Shown here piece by piece: positions 46,754-54,364 of a DNA stretch of 64,000 nt; the stretch's first letter is position 1, and every line of letters starts with the position of its first letter. A program made the translations under genes and the position numbers. Under the pieces are notes generated by a model, which was not told the origin of the DNA, ran no database searches, and saw only the letters and a program-made list of their open reading frames with translations. Source of the stretch: Paludibacteraceae bacterium (GTDB taxonomy: Bacteria > Bacteroidota > Bacteroidia > Bacteroidales > Paludibacteraceae); the NCBI GenBank assembly GCA_017559505.1, contig JAFYSF010000056.1, forward strand, positions 1 through 64,000, given 5' to 3'.

Positions 46754-48007
46754 ATGGAAATTAAACGAGATTTATACCTAACAAAATTAATTCAATCTAA
46801 AGAAAATGGATTAATCAAAGTCGTAACAGGATTACGCCGTTCTGGTAAATCGTATTTACTAAAAACTCTTTTCAAAACTCATTTATTAGAAACTGGAGTT
46901 GAGGCAGACCATATATTAATTATTGATTTAGAGAACATACGTAACAAAGCTTTTTTAGATATTAATTATTTCATAAAATGGTTAGATGAACATATACAAG
47001 ACAACAAAACACATTATTTGATAATTGATGAAATACAAAATATACCTAACTTTACAGAACTACTTGGAGGATTAGTAACGACAGAACACCTAGACGTATA
47101 TGTCACAGGGAGTAACTCTCATTTACTAAGTTCAGATGTTGCTACAGAATTTCGCGGTCGAGGAGAAGAAATTCATCTATATCCTTTATCTTTTGCAGAA
47201 TTTTGTTCTGTATATTCTGGAAACGAAGTTGATGCCTTACAAGAATATATTACTTATGGTGGTCTTCCATACGTACACACACTGCCAAATGATGAAAAAA
47301 AATCCAACTATTTAGAACAAATTTATCGTTCTGTATATTTAAGAGATATTTTTGAAAGATATACTATTGAAAATCCTAAAGAATTTCAAGAATTATTACG
47401 AATTTTATCATCATGTATAGGTACGCCTCAAAATGCCAATAAAATTGCTAATACATTCAAAACAATAAAAAAGCTACAAGCAATTACACCAAAAACGATT
47501 GACAATTATATAAATCACATAGAAAATGCATTTCTTTTAGAGGAGGCACAACGCTATGACATCAAAGGTCGTCAATATATTGGTAATTTATCTAAATACT
47601 ATTTCCAAGATTTAGGTTTAAGAAATGTGATTCTACATTTTCGACAAATAGAAGAAACACACTTAATGGAGAATCTACTTTATAATCAATTACGTATGCT
47701 TGGATATCAAGTAGATGTTGGTAATATTCCTATTCGTACAACTATCAATGGAGAACAAAAACGTTCTAATTTAGAAATTGATTTTATAGTTAATCGAGGT
47801 TCACAGCGCTATTATATACAATCGGCATGGCGTCTGCCCGACGCAGAAAAACGAGAGCAAGAAATTCGTCCTTTCATCAATGTAGCAGATTCATTTCCAA
47901 AGATTGTAATTGTTGGGGAACAAATGAAATTGCGTCGTGACGAAAATGGTATAATCTACATTAGCATCTATCAATTTTTGAAAGAACCACAAATAGTATT
48001 AAACTAA
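46754..48007 (+). CDS. AAA ATPase with DUF4143 (ATPase 2)
   Basis: 417 aa. Walker A GLRRSGKSYLLK near 25-36, Walker B YLIIDEIQN near 90-98, VTGSNSHLLS near 120-129, then the family segments YPLSFAEF, YGGLPYV and RDIFERYTIENPKEFQ, and C-terminal nuclease-like LEIDFIVNRGSQRYYIQ (Asp-x-Asn..Gln instead of a full D-ExK). Low GC. Function not established. Both flanks (palindrome array before, hairpin after) are homologous to those of ATPase 3, though the proteins are of different subfamilies. Confidence 0.88.
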   Translation: MEIKRDLYLTKLIQSKENGLIKVVTGLRRSGKSYLLKTLFKTHLLETGVEADHILIIDLENIRNKAFLDINYFIKWLDEHIQDNKTHYLIIDEIQNIPNFTELLGGLVTTEHLDVYVTGSNSHLLSSDVATEFRGRGEEIHLYPLSFAEFCSVYSGNEVDALQEYITYGGLPYVHTLPNDEKKSNYLEQIYRSVYLRDIFERYTIENPKEFQELLRILSSCIGTPQNANKIANTFKTIKKLQAITPKTIDNYINHIENAFLLEEAQRYDIKGRQYIGNLSKYYFQDLGLRNVILHFRQIEETHLMENLLYNQLRMLGYQVDVGNIPIRTTINGEQKRSNLEIDFIVNRGSQRYYIQSAWRLPDAEKREQEIRPFINVADSFPKIVIVGEQMKLRRDENGIIYISIYQFLKEPQIVLN

Positions 48008-48043
48008 ACATTATATTATTTCAAAGAACGATTTTATATTTGT

Positions 48044-48080
48044 AGGCATTCAAGGGTTCAATCTTGAATGCCTTATTTTT
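48044..48080. terminator. Hairpin T1 (AGGCATTC type) after ATPase 2
   Basis: AGGCATTCAAG (48044-48054) pairs with CTTGAATGCCT (48063-48073), then TATTTTTT. The 30 bases before it (TTTCAAAGAAC..TTTATATTTGT) recur before hairpin T2. Confidence 0.85.
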
Positions 48081-48104
48081 TCGTTTTGCCTATTTTATTA
48101 TAAA

Positions 48105-48347
48105 TTATTTACATCGCTTCAATGCTTCTTTGGCATCTTCGATATAACGTTTGATGCGTTCGATGTCGCGGTCGTGCGAAGCTGCACGGTCGATTTTATT
48201 TTTACGATAAGTTGCTTTAGACGAAGGAGTAGAAGCACGTTTAATTAAATCGGCATAACGAGCATTGTCACGTTTCTTTTCTTCTTTTTCTTTAGCCAAA
48301 TCGGCACGCAAATCAATAATTTTTTTGCGGTAATACTCTTTACTCAT
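48105..48347 (-). CDS. Small coiled-coil protein, hypothetical
   Basis: 80 aa, highly charged, nearly all helix: MSKEYYRKKIIDLRADLAKE, then ASTPSSKATYRKNKIDRA as a break, and a second helix to KRCK. Two-helix hairpin predicted. No known domain. I recall similar proteins near the other small genes of this cluster in Bacteroides; not verified. Confidence 0.7.
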   Translation of the reverse strand: MSKEYYRKKIIDLRADLAKEKEEKKRDNARYADLIKRASTPSSKATYRKNKIDRAASHDRDIERIKRYIEDAKEALKRCK

Positions 48348-48444
48348 AATTTTTTAAGATTTAAAGGTTAATAATGTCACTCTACTTTGGCACAGGTTGC
48401 TTACACCTATGGAAAGATATCTTTTTCAGTCTATATTTGTAATT

Positions 48445-48529
48445 TTGCTTATTACATTAAGCAAAATTCACATAAAATTACTTATTGCATTAAGCAAATA
48501 TTTATAAAATTGCTTGTTTTATCAAGCAA
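48445..48529 (+). promoter_or_regulatory. Array of three 20-bp palindromes upstream of the third ATPase
   Basis: Units at 48445, 48478 and 48510, spaced 33 and 32 bp exactly as upstream of ATPase 2. Sequences follow TTGCTTA-N6-TAAGCAA (third: TTGCTTG..CAAGCAA). The array ends 58 bases before the promoter. Confidence 0.85.
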
Positions 48530-48586
48530 AAAGTTATACAATTTGAATATTTTTCTTTATCACAATAAAAATATCACAACAAATAA

Positions 48587-48617
48587 TTGTGTATATCAAA
48601 TAATTGCACTATCTTTG
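48587..48617 (+). promoter_or_regulatory. Promoter of the third ATPase gene
   Basis: TTG at 48587-48589, 20 bases, TATCTTTG at 48610-48617. Confidence 0.65.
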
Positions 48618-48689
48618 CACTGAAATTATAGTAACCACCATTACGGTAATTACCATTACTATAACTAAACACGTATAACTTTTTACATT

Positions 48690-50012
48690 ATGAAATTCTA
48701 TAATAGAGAAAATGAATTAGAGCTACTACAAGAGATTGTACAACTATCGCAAAGCGCGTCACAAATGACAGTGCTAACAGGTCGTCGCCGCATTGGAAAA
48801 ACAAAGTTGCTACTACGAGCAACTGAAAAGATGCCATGTGTATATTTTTTTGTATCACGCAAAAGCGAAAGCATATTGTGCAACCAATTTGCTACCGAAG
48901 CATCGCAAGCACTGAATGTACCGATTGGCAATTACAATCGTTTTGCAGACTTATTAGAGCACTTAATGCGCATCTCGACATTGCAACCATTCACGCTTAT
49001 CATCGACGAATTTCAAGAGTTTGTGAATATTGAAAAGTCTATTATCGGTGATATACAACGAGTATGGGACTTAAACAAAGATAAAAGTCGCATAAATTTA
49101 TTGGCAAGTGGTAGTATATACTCGATGATGCACCACATTTTTGAAAACGAAAAAGAGCCACTATTTTCACGAGCAAGCAATATCATACATCTTCAATCAT
49201 TCAGAACTGACACTCTCAAAGAGATTCTTGCCGACCATAATCCTAATTATACTGCCGAAGATTTATTAGCACTATACACATTCACGGGTGGCGTTGCATG
49301 GTATGTTGAACTGCTGATGAATGCACGAGCTGTAACCTTCAAAAAAATGGTTGACCATATTTTCCGTGAAAATTCATTATTCCTCAACGAAGGCAAAAAC
49401 CTACTAATTGAGGAGTTTGGCAAAGATTATAGCATCTATTTTTCGATTTTAGAATGTATTGCACGAGGTATAAATACACGAGGTGATATATCTAATGCGA
49501 TAGGAATTCAAGAAATAGGAGGTCATTTAGCACGATTGGAACGAGATTTCAATATTATTCGTCAAATTCGACCTATATTCAGTAAACCATCCACTAAGAC
49601 GGTAAAATATTATATTGCCGATAACTTTCTAACATGTTGGTTTAGATTTATCTATAAGTATATCAATTATATAGAATCAGGCAATATAGAGTTGCTAAAA
49701 CAGGTATTTATGCGCGATTACCCTACTTTTTCAGGTCAGATGTTAGAGCGTTATTTCCGTCAGCAAGCAATCGAAAGTCATCAATATACCACAATAGGCA
49801 ACTATTGGAATCGCAAAGGCGAAAACGAAATAGATATTATCTTGGTGAATGAAATAGACAAAATATTACAGATTGGAGAAATCAAACGCCAAGCAAAAAA
49901 TATTGATATGGAATTGTTGCGCTCGAAAGCTGACTATTTCTTGTCAGTTCACCCTGAATTGCAATCGTATCAATTAGAATTATGCGCATTATCATTGGAT
50001 GATATTCTCTAA
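48690..50012 (+). CDS. Archaeal-type ATPase with DUF234 (ATPase 3)
   Basis: 440 aa. Opens FYNRENELELLQEI, Walker A GRRRIGKTKLLL near 30-41, Walker B TLIIDEFQEF near 96-105, sensor NLLASGSIYSMM, winged-helix region (GDISNAIGIQEIGGHLARLERDFNIIRQ), then the DUF234 nuclease-like end with NEIDIILV and GEIKR (D-x(n)-ExK-like). This subfamily differs from ATPases 1 and 2. Function unknown; proposed DNA-linked cargo. Confidence 0.88.
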   Translation: MKFYNRENELELLQEIVQLSQSASQMTVLTGRRRIGKTKLLLRATEKMPCVYFFVSRKSESILCNQFATEASQALNVPIGNYNRFADLLEHLMRISTLQPFTLIIDEFQEFVNIEKSIIGDIQRVWDLNKDKSRINLLASGSIYSMMHHIFENEKEPLFSRASNIIHLQSFRTDTLKEILADHNPNYTAEDLLALYTFTGGVAWYVELLMNARAVTFKKMVDHIFRENSLFLNEGKNLLIEEFGKDYSIYFSILECIARGINTRGDISNAIGIQEIGGHLARLERDFNIIRQIRPIFSKPSTKTVKYYIADNFLTCWFRFIYKYINYIESGNIELLKQVFMRDYPTFSGQMLERYFRQQAIESHQYTTIGNYWNRKGENEIDIILVNEIDKILQIGEIKRQAKNIDMELLRSKADYFLSVHPELQSYQLELCALSLDDIL

Positions 50013-50051
50013 TTCTACTCTACAATATTTCAAAGAACACATTTATATTGT

Positions 50052-50092
50052 AGGCATTCGGGCGGTCAAGCCCGAGTGCCTTAATTTTTTTT
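50052..50092. terminator. Hairpin T2 (AGGCATTC type) after ATPase 3
   Basis: AGGCATTCGGGC (50052-50063) pairs with GCCCGAGTGCCT (50070-50081), then TAATTTTTTTT. Shared by the convergent 104-aa gene. Confidence 0.88.
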
Positions 50093-50097
50093 GCTAA

Positions 50098-50412
50098 TTA
50101 TTTACCTGCAGCAACGAGAGTAGCAGAGTTATCAGCCAAAGCAGAGTCATCTGCGTTAGCAACTTGAACACCGATACCATACATTTCAGCAACTTTTTTC
50201 TCGAAGTTACCCACTTGCATGTTACCACCTACTGCGAGTTCGCCACCTTTAGCGTCTTTAGCACGGATAGAAGCCAAAGTAGCTTCATCGTCAGCAAATG
50301 CACCTTTACAAGTTATGCTTTTGTAAACGCGAAGAGTTGAACCAAATGCTTTTTTGAATTCGTTTTTCAAGGTTTTCACTTTCATGTTACCTTTCAATGC
50401 AATTTCTGCCAT
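50098..50412 (-). CDS. Small two-repeat protein (104 aa), beta-grasp-like family
   Basis: 104 aa made of two similar units. Unit A (about 8-50): GNMKVKTLKNEFKKAFGSTL, then AFADDEATL. Unit B (about 63-103): GNMQVGNFEKKVAEMYGIGV, then ALADNSATL. In both units the Met-to-Gly distance is 14 residues and an AD(D/N)-x-x-TL block follows. No known domain is assigned by me; the strand-helix-strand pattern may be a split beta-grasp. Same family as the 121-aa protein at 51866-52231. No signal peptide. Confidence 0.8.
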   Translation of the reverse strand: MAEIALKGNMKVKTLKNEFKKAFGSTLRVYKSITCKGAFADDEATLASIRAKDAKGGELAVGGNMQVGNFEKKVAEMYGIGVQVANADDSALADNSATLVAAGK

Positions 50413-50436
50413 AGTAATAAATTTTTAGTTAGTTAA

Positions 50437-50480
50437 TGCCTACTCTTTTAGGATTTTCGGCTACGTCCTTTTATCCTTTG
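50437..50480 (-). repeat. 44-bp leader element, copy 1
   Basis: On the minus strand ..CCGAAAATCCTAAAAGAGTAGGCA, overlapping the last codons of the nuclease gene and ending 25 bases before the 104-aa gene. A near copy (51786-51829) precedes the 31-aa gene at similar distance. Confidence 0.75.
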
Positions 50481-51638
50481 TAAAAATAAATGTTTCATAT
50501 CTTCATATAAATCGTCACTAATATCTTTTGTATGTGGATATAACGCATTAACGAAATCACGAAAATAGATATCTTCTTTATATTCTTTTTGTTTTACACA
50601 AAAATCATAAACTTGCTTATAATAAATTTTCTTATAAAAACATCCCGATTTGTATACACTCAAATCAATGTCATTATAATTTGGAGTTAACAAATAAAAT
50701 GCAGTATCCCAACCCTTTTCTTTTGCCTCTTTTTTAGCAAATTCATAATACTTTTCGAGTTGTGTACGATCTAATTGGTTCGATTTACGATTAAAAATTA
50801 AACCATTTATATGAGATTTCACCTTATTCTCAACAACAACGATTTTATTTCCTCCTCGAATCAATAAGTCAATATTTCCCTCCTCGCGCGCAACATCAAA
50901 ATCGGTTGAGAAGCTACACCCAAGCTCTTCTTTGGCAAAACGAACTAACAAATCGGGATATCGTTCCATAAAAAAAGCAAACGCATTAGAAAAAGCCAAT
51001 TCATTAGAAGATACACCACAAATATCAAAATATGTAATATCCCTTTTATCGACATCTTTCATTTCGACTTTATCCACCCCATTATTCCATAGACTAATAT
51101 CATTAATCTTCTCTTGCAGTGCAATATAGTCATTAGGTGTGAGTTCGTAATCAATATATTGTTTAAGAGATGCTTTTGCCTGCTTATTTTCGGTCAACAC
51201 CACAGTATCAATCCCATCCTTATCAAACGACACATATAAAGGTTTAATAGGGCGACTAACACGCTCGGCCTTATATGTCAAATAGACATATTGATACTCA
51301 TTTTCTATAAAAAGTTCATTAAGCAAAACACCTGCATATCGTACATCGTTTTCAACAATATACTTAATCTGATCTTCAGCAGTTTGTTTTGGGTGATAAA
51401 TTTCTGTAATTCCCTCTGCCTTCCCAAGCACTTCAAGCATTTTTCGACCAGGCAAAGAGCGAACAAGAAGCACACAACCAACCTTATCTTGTTGCGAAAC
51501 ATGGAACGTTCCTGAATGTTGCAAATAGATATAATGAGAACCATTATCTGATTGATAAAGATTTATTATCTCATGACCCAAATTATCGTTAAGATAATCG
51601 CCATTATACATTCTATTTAAAACGATTTTTTTATTCAT
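50448..51638 (-). CDS. PD-(D/E)XK nuclease-domain protein
   Basis: 396 aa. The C-terminal half is a PDDEXK_4-like nuclease: helix with E213 (SNELAFSNAFAFFMER), D257 in GNIDLLIRG, then E270-N-K272 in VVVENKVKS and QLEKYYEFA near 293-301. The N-terminal 200 residues, beginning IVLNRMYNGDYLNDNLGHEI, form a separate domain I cannot name; it might read nucleic acid or protein. It lies between small-protein genes on the same strand (35 bases before the 104-aa gene, 26 bases after the 31-aa gene), so it is probably part of the same transcript. Confidence 0.8.
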   Translation of the reverse strand: MNKKIVLNRMYNGDYLNDNLGHEIINLYQSDNGSHYIYLQHSGTFHVSQQDKVGCVLLVRSLPGRKMLEVLGKAEGITEIYHPKQTAEDQIKYIVENDVRYAGVLLNELFIENEYQYVYLTYKAERVSRPIKPLYVSFDKDGIDTVVLTENKQAKASLKQYIDYELTPNDYIALQEKINDISLWNNGVDKVEMKDVDKRDITYFDICGVSSNELAFSNAFAFFMERYPDLLVRFAKEELGCSFSTDFDVAREEGNIDLLIRGGNKIVVVENKVKSHINGLIFNRKSNQLDRTQLEKYYEFAKKEAKEKGWDTAFYLLTPNYNDIDLSVYKSGCFYKKIYYKQVYDFCVKQKEYKEDIYFRDFVNALYPHTKDISDDLYEDMKHLFLQRIKGRSRKS

Positions 51639-51664
51639 AATTTAAATTTTAAACAACTATCCTA

Positions 51665-51760
51665 TTAATCGAATAATACGCCATTTTTCAATACAGACAC
51701 TCTATTAACTTCAGCGATATTGATAGTATATTCGCCATAAGATGCGGTTTTCTTTGCCAT
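51665..51760 (-). CDS. Very small protein (31 aa)
   Basis: MAKKTASYGEYTINIAEVNR then VSVLKNGVLFD. Preceded by a leader element shared with the 104-aa gene and located in the same strand and order as the other small genes. Beta-strand-like alternation (YTINIAEV, VSVLKNGVL) suggests a hairpin. Too short for database-style recognition; may be real because of the conserved leader. Confidence 0.55.
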   Translation of the reverse strand: MAKKTASYGEYTINIAEVNRVSVLKNGVLFD

Positions 51761-51785
51761 GATAAATTAGATTTTAAGTATTTTC

Positions 51786-51829
51786 TGCCTACTCTTTTAG
51801 ATTTTCGGTATCTTCCTTTTATTTGTAGG
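51786..51829 (-). repeat. 44-bp leader element, copy 2
   Basis: On the minus strand ..CCGAAAATCTAAAAGAGTAGGCA, 25 bases before the 31-aa start. It follows directly after hairpin T3. Confidence 0.75.
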
Positions 51830-51862
51830 CAAACGGGCGGTCAAACCCGAATGCCTTATTTT
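51827..51862. terminator. Hairpin T3 (AGGCA..TGCCT type)
   Basis: AGGCAAACGGG pairs with CCCGAATGCCT (51827-51856), with a T-run on the + side. Third member of the T1/T2 family; it lies just after the stop of the 121-aa gene. Confidence 0.75.
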
Positions 51863-51865
51863 TTA

Positions 51866-52231
51866 TCAATACTCACCACGCGCGGCTTTGCCGAGTGTAA
51901 TTTCGTTTGGCACAAGGATTTTGCCTGTTTTGTCCTTGATTTGAACTGTTACGCCAAAAGTTTCGTCGAAGAGTTTTTCGGCATCGCCTACTTTTGTGCT
52001 ACCTTTGATTTTGAGGGCATCGGCAGATGCTTTTTTCACTTCTTTAGTCGTTTTTTCGTTCAATTGATTGAGTGTCAAATCGCCATCGGCTATTTGTTTG
52101 CCTTTGTAAAAAACAAGTGACAAATCGAACGCAGCCATGAAATCGGCTGAAATTGTTTTCAATTTTTTGTTTGGAGCAACTGTAAATTCCGCTGAATTAA
52201 AACGGTCTTTAATACTATCAAAAAGTCCCAT
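51866..52231 (-). CDS. Small two-repeat protein (121 aa), beta-grasp-like family
   Basis: 121 aa: an N-terminal amphipathic helix (GLFDSIKDRFNSAEF), then unit A (22-57: KKLKTISADFMAAFDLSLVF, ..IADGDLTL) and unit B (78-114: STKVGDAEKLFDETFGVTV, ..VPNEITL). Spacing of key residues matches both units of the 104-aa protein (14 residues from the first strand to the Gly/Asp turn). Residues 39-54 (LVFYKGKQIADGDLTL) resemble ubiquitin strand beta3-beta4 (LIF-x-GKQL-x-DG-x-TL). The resemblance may be convergent. No di-glycine end. Confidence 0.8.
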   Translation of the reverse strand: MGLFDSIKDRFNSAEFTVAPNKKLKTISADFMAAFDLSLVFYKGKQIADGDLTLNQLNEKTTKEVKKASADALKIKGSTKVGDAEKLFDETFGVTVQIKDKTGKILVPNEITLGKAARGEY

Positions 52232-52258
52232 AATTGTAAATGTTTTTTTAAGTTAATA

Positions 52259-52420
52259 TTATTTTCTTTTTTTAGTTACTGCTTTGAGAATTGCACCTCC
52301 GATTTTACGTTCGAGACCTTGACGTGTGGTTGGGATGCCTACGGCGTGTGCTACTTTGTTTTTTAGACCAGAGATGCCTACGGCACGTTTTAATGAAAAG
52401 CTTAATCCTGGAATTTTCAT
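52259..52420 (-). CDS. Very small basic protein (53 aa)
   Basis: MKIPGLSFSLKRAVGISGLK, then KNKVAHAVGIPTTRQGLERK and a basic tail GGAILKAVTKKRK. Contains an internal echo RAVGISGLK / HAVGIPTTR (A-V-G-I). Strongly positive (about a quarter Lys/Arg). First gene of the leftward small-gene cluster; 27 bases before the 121-aa gene. Too short to assign. Confidence 0.65.
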   Translation of the reverse strand: MKIPGLSFSLKRAVGISGLKNKVAHAVGIPTTRQGLERKIGGAILKAVTKKRK

Positions 52421-52515
52421 GATATTTTAGGTTAAAGTTTATTTATAATATTTTTCCCACAAATTACACAAATAATTACTCTGTCGCACTTACTGTGCTT
52501 ATTCTACTATGACAA

Positions 52516-52637
52516 TATCATCAGGGGTTTACACCCCTGCCTGGGCTATATCGCCTCTACGAGGCTTTTTTTAACAATGTTAATATCATCATTACACCCA
52601 CCGTCTGGATTATATCATCTCTGCGAGTTTTTTAAAT
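52516..52637 (+). repeat. Two tandem copies of a 54-59 bp repeat
   Basis: Copy 1 (52516-52574) TATCATCAGGGGTTTACACC.. to GAGGCTTTTTTTAA; copy 2 (52584-52637) is a degenerate version, TATCATCA..TTACACCCACC to GCGAGTTTTTTAAAT. Copy 1 contains GCCTC/GAGGC plus T-run and AGGGGT/ACCCCT hairpins. No gene lies in 52421-52698. Confidence 0.75.
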
Positions 52638-52647
52638 TATAGCACTC

Positions 52648-52696
52648 TTAACCCCTCCCCTCTTCGAGGACCTCCCCTAAAACAGGGAAGGAATAT
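52648..52696 (+). repeat. 49-bp dispersed element, copy C (diverged)
   Basis: Aligns over its length with copies A and B (ACCCCTCCCC..TCCCCTAAAACAGGG..GAATAT) with several changes. Ends two bases before the stop codon of the lipoprotein gene. Confidence 0.8.
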
Positions 52697-52698
52697 AA

Positions 52699-53985
52699 TC
52701 ACTTCACAATGGTATATTTAGCATTGAAGTATTCGGTCTTTGGGGAAATGGCTATGACTTCGAGCCAAACATAGTTGTGGAATCGCATACGCTCGTTTTC
52801 GAAACCAAGATAGATGGTTTGCTTGCCATTCATTGGAATGCGACCATTGCATGACTGTGTGCCCATTGTGGAATAGTTGATGTTGTATTGCAATGTTGAT
52901 GTTGCTTTGCCATCTTGGAAACTTTTGGCTTGAGACGAACTAGTGAATACGAACATATTGATATAAGCATCTTCTTCGCGCGGTGGTTTGTTATCACCCA
53001 AAAGAGTTTGGATAAGTCCAATGCTATGTTGAGACTCGTAGAGTGGCATACCTAAAACTTTGATTTTACTATATGAATGATTCATATCTTCACTAAACTT
53101 ACCATCGGTGTACATATCTTCTTCGTCGGTAGAGATACGCAAACGATAGAGAATGTCGGTTGTGCCTGCTGGCACCTGAACAGCTACAATACCACGATAT
53201 GAACCTGAGAATGCGGCTTTGATTTGACCACGAAGTGTAAACTTACGTGGTTCTTCGAATATATTAGACATTTTGAGACCTTTTGTTGATATTGCACGAA
53301 AAGCTCCTTTCTCACATTCAACAATCTCGGTGTTGACTGTTGCCAAATTATTCAAACGACTGATGTCTGGGACTTTATATCCAACACTGATATTGGCATA
53401 TTGTGTTGCTCCTGGATTGACTTCTACAAGATAGATAGCAGAATTGCGAATAGCAAGCGAATCGTGCACCTTGGTCTTACTACTATAGGTTTTGAGCAAT
53501 TTACGAGAATCGGCATTATAGATTTTGACTGTAGCTGGCGATTCGGTTTCGATAAGATAGAACATTTTATCTCCTTTCTCAAGATAAACTGGGAATGCCT
53601 CTGTTCCGCCATCCATCAAATAGTCTTCTTTCTTATGACTGACAATACCTAATGTAGCAACCTCAGTCTGCAATCTCTCTTTGAGTTTATTGCGAACAAA
53701 GTCAGTGCGTTTCTTTAGATTGTGACATTTTGCCAAAGCAGTAGAATCAAGCCCAGACATATCGTATTCGTAATGCAACTGTGGCACAAATTCAGACAAC
53801 GAAACAATTTGATCGACCGACATCTCGCCAACATCGTCCAACAAAATTTCGACACGTTGCAACGACGCAAGCATTTTTTCATATTCAGAAGATTGCTCTT
53901 CAGACATATTGCCATATTCGCCACTTTTACCTCCGCCACACGAAACGAACAACAAAACAGTTAAAAACAAAACCAATTTTTTCAT
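52699..53985 (-). CDS. Bacteroidota lipoprotein, hypothetical
   Basis: 428 aa from the ATG at 53985, giving lipoprotein signal MKKLVLFLTVLLFVSCGGG (Cys16). A start 95 codons upstream would run through a terminator hairpin and an RNA gene and is rejected. The mature protein has an N-terminal helical region (SSEYEKMLASLQRVEIL) and beta-rich middle and end (FYLIETESPATVKIYNADSR; TIYLGFENERMRFHNYVWLEVIA). No family recognised. Surface or periplasmic. Confidence 0.75.
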   Translation of the reverse strand: MKKLVLFLTVLLFVSCGGGKSGEYGNMSEEQSSEYEKMLASLQRVEILLDDVGEMSVDQIVSLSEFVPQLHYEYDMSGLDSTALAKCHNLKKRTDFVRNKLKERLQTEVATLGIVSHKKEDYLMDGGTEAFPVYLEKGDKMFYLIETESPATVKIYNADSRKLLKTYSSKTKVHDSLAIRNSAIYLVEVNPGATQYANISVGYKVPDISRLNNLATVNTEIVECEKGAFRAISTKGLKMSNIFEEPRKFTLRGQIKAAFSGSYRGIVAVQVPAGTTDILYRLRISTDEEDMYTDGKFSEDMNHSYSKIKVLGMPLYESQHSIGLIQTLLGDNKPPREEDAYINMFVFTSSSQAKSFQDGKATSTLQYNINYSTMGTQSCNGRIPMNGKQTIYLGFENERMRFHNYVWLEVIAISPKTEYFNAKYTIVK

Positions 53986-54042
53986 ATAATCAAATTTATT
54001 AAGACCAAAATCTATCACACAAATTAGTTCACTATAGGACAT

Positions 54043-54358
54043 AAAAAAACGTGGAATTCGACTGTTGCCGTTCCACGTAATGAGGCCTTCGCATTGCCCT
54101 TGATGTCGGAACAACAACGCGAAGCCCACGCTGATATAAGTTATAATGATTACATTATATGCACCAAACGTGCGCCATAATAGATATGGCACAACATGGA
54201 TACTTACATCCCATAGGACATCTATCGTTGTTAGGTTCATGACATCAATAAGAAAGTTGCGAAGTTTCATTACGTCAGAACAAAACGCTGTATAAACGTC
54301 TTTTCAATATGTCCGTAAACCCACCCTAAAAAAAGACATACGCCCCAGCGTGAGCTTA
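54043..54358 (-). ncRNA. Structured RNA, candidate 6S-like (Bacteroidales-1 type)
   Basis: About 310 nt on the minus strand from a consensus promoter to a terminator. Long-range stems are perfect: ACGTAATGA (54275-54267) with TCATTACGT (54083-54075); CTTCGCA (54264-54258) with TGCGAAG (54093-54087); TTGATGTC (54248-54241) with GACATCAA (54107-54100); AACAACG (54232-54226) with CGTTGTT (54119-54113). Smaller hairpins (ATAATG/CATTAT; GTGCCAT/ATGGC) fill the centre. The rod-like shape, own promoter and terminator fit what I recall of the Bacteroidales-1 RNA, proposed to stand in for 6S RNA. A spurious reading frame crosses it. Confidence 0.7.
54047..54078 (-). terminator. Terminator of the structured RNA
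   Basis: On the minus strand ACGTGGAA (54078-54071) pairs with TTCCACGT (54056-54049), then TTTTTT. Four bases are shared with the outermost long-range stem, so the two folds compete. Confidence 0.82.
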
Positions 54359-54364
54359 CAAATG

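Noticed and set aside
50098-52231. Bacterial ubiquitin-conjugation (Bil or CBASS Cap2/Cap3) operon
   Set aside because: No E1, E2, deubiquitinase or cyclase gene is present and neither protein ends in a glycine motif; only a fold-level resemblance is claimed.
52699-54270. One 523-residue protein
   Set aside because: The upper 95 codons cross a rho-independent terminator and the stems of a structured RNA; a proper lipoprotein signal begins at 53985.
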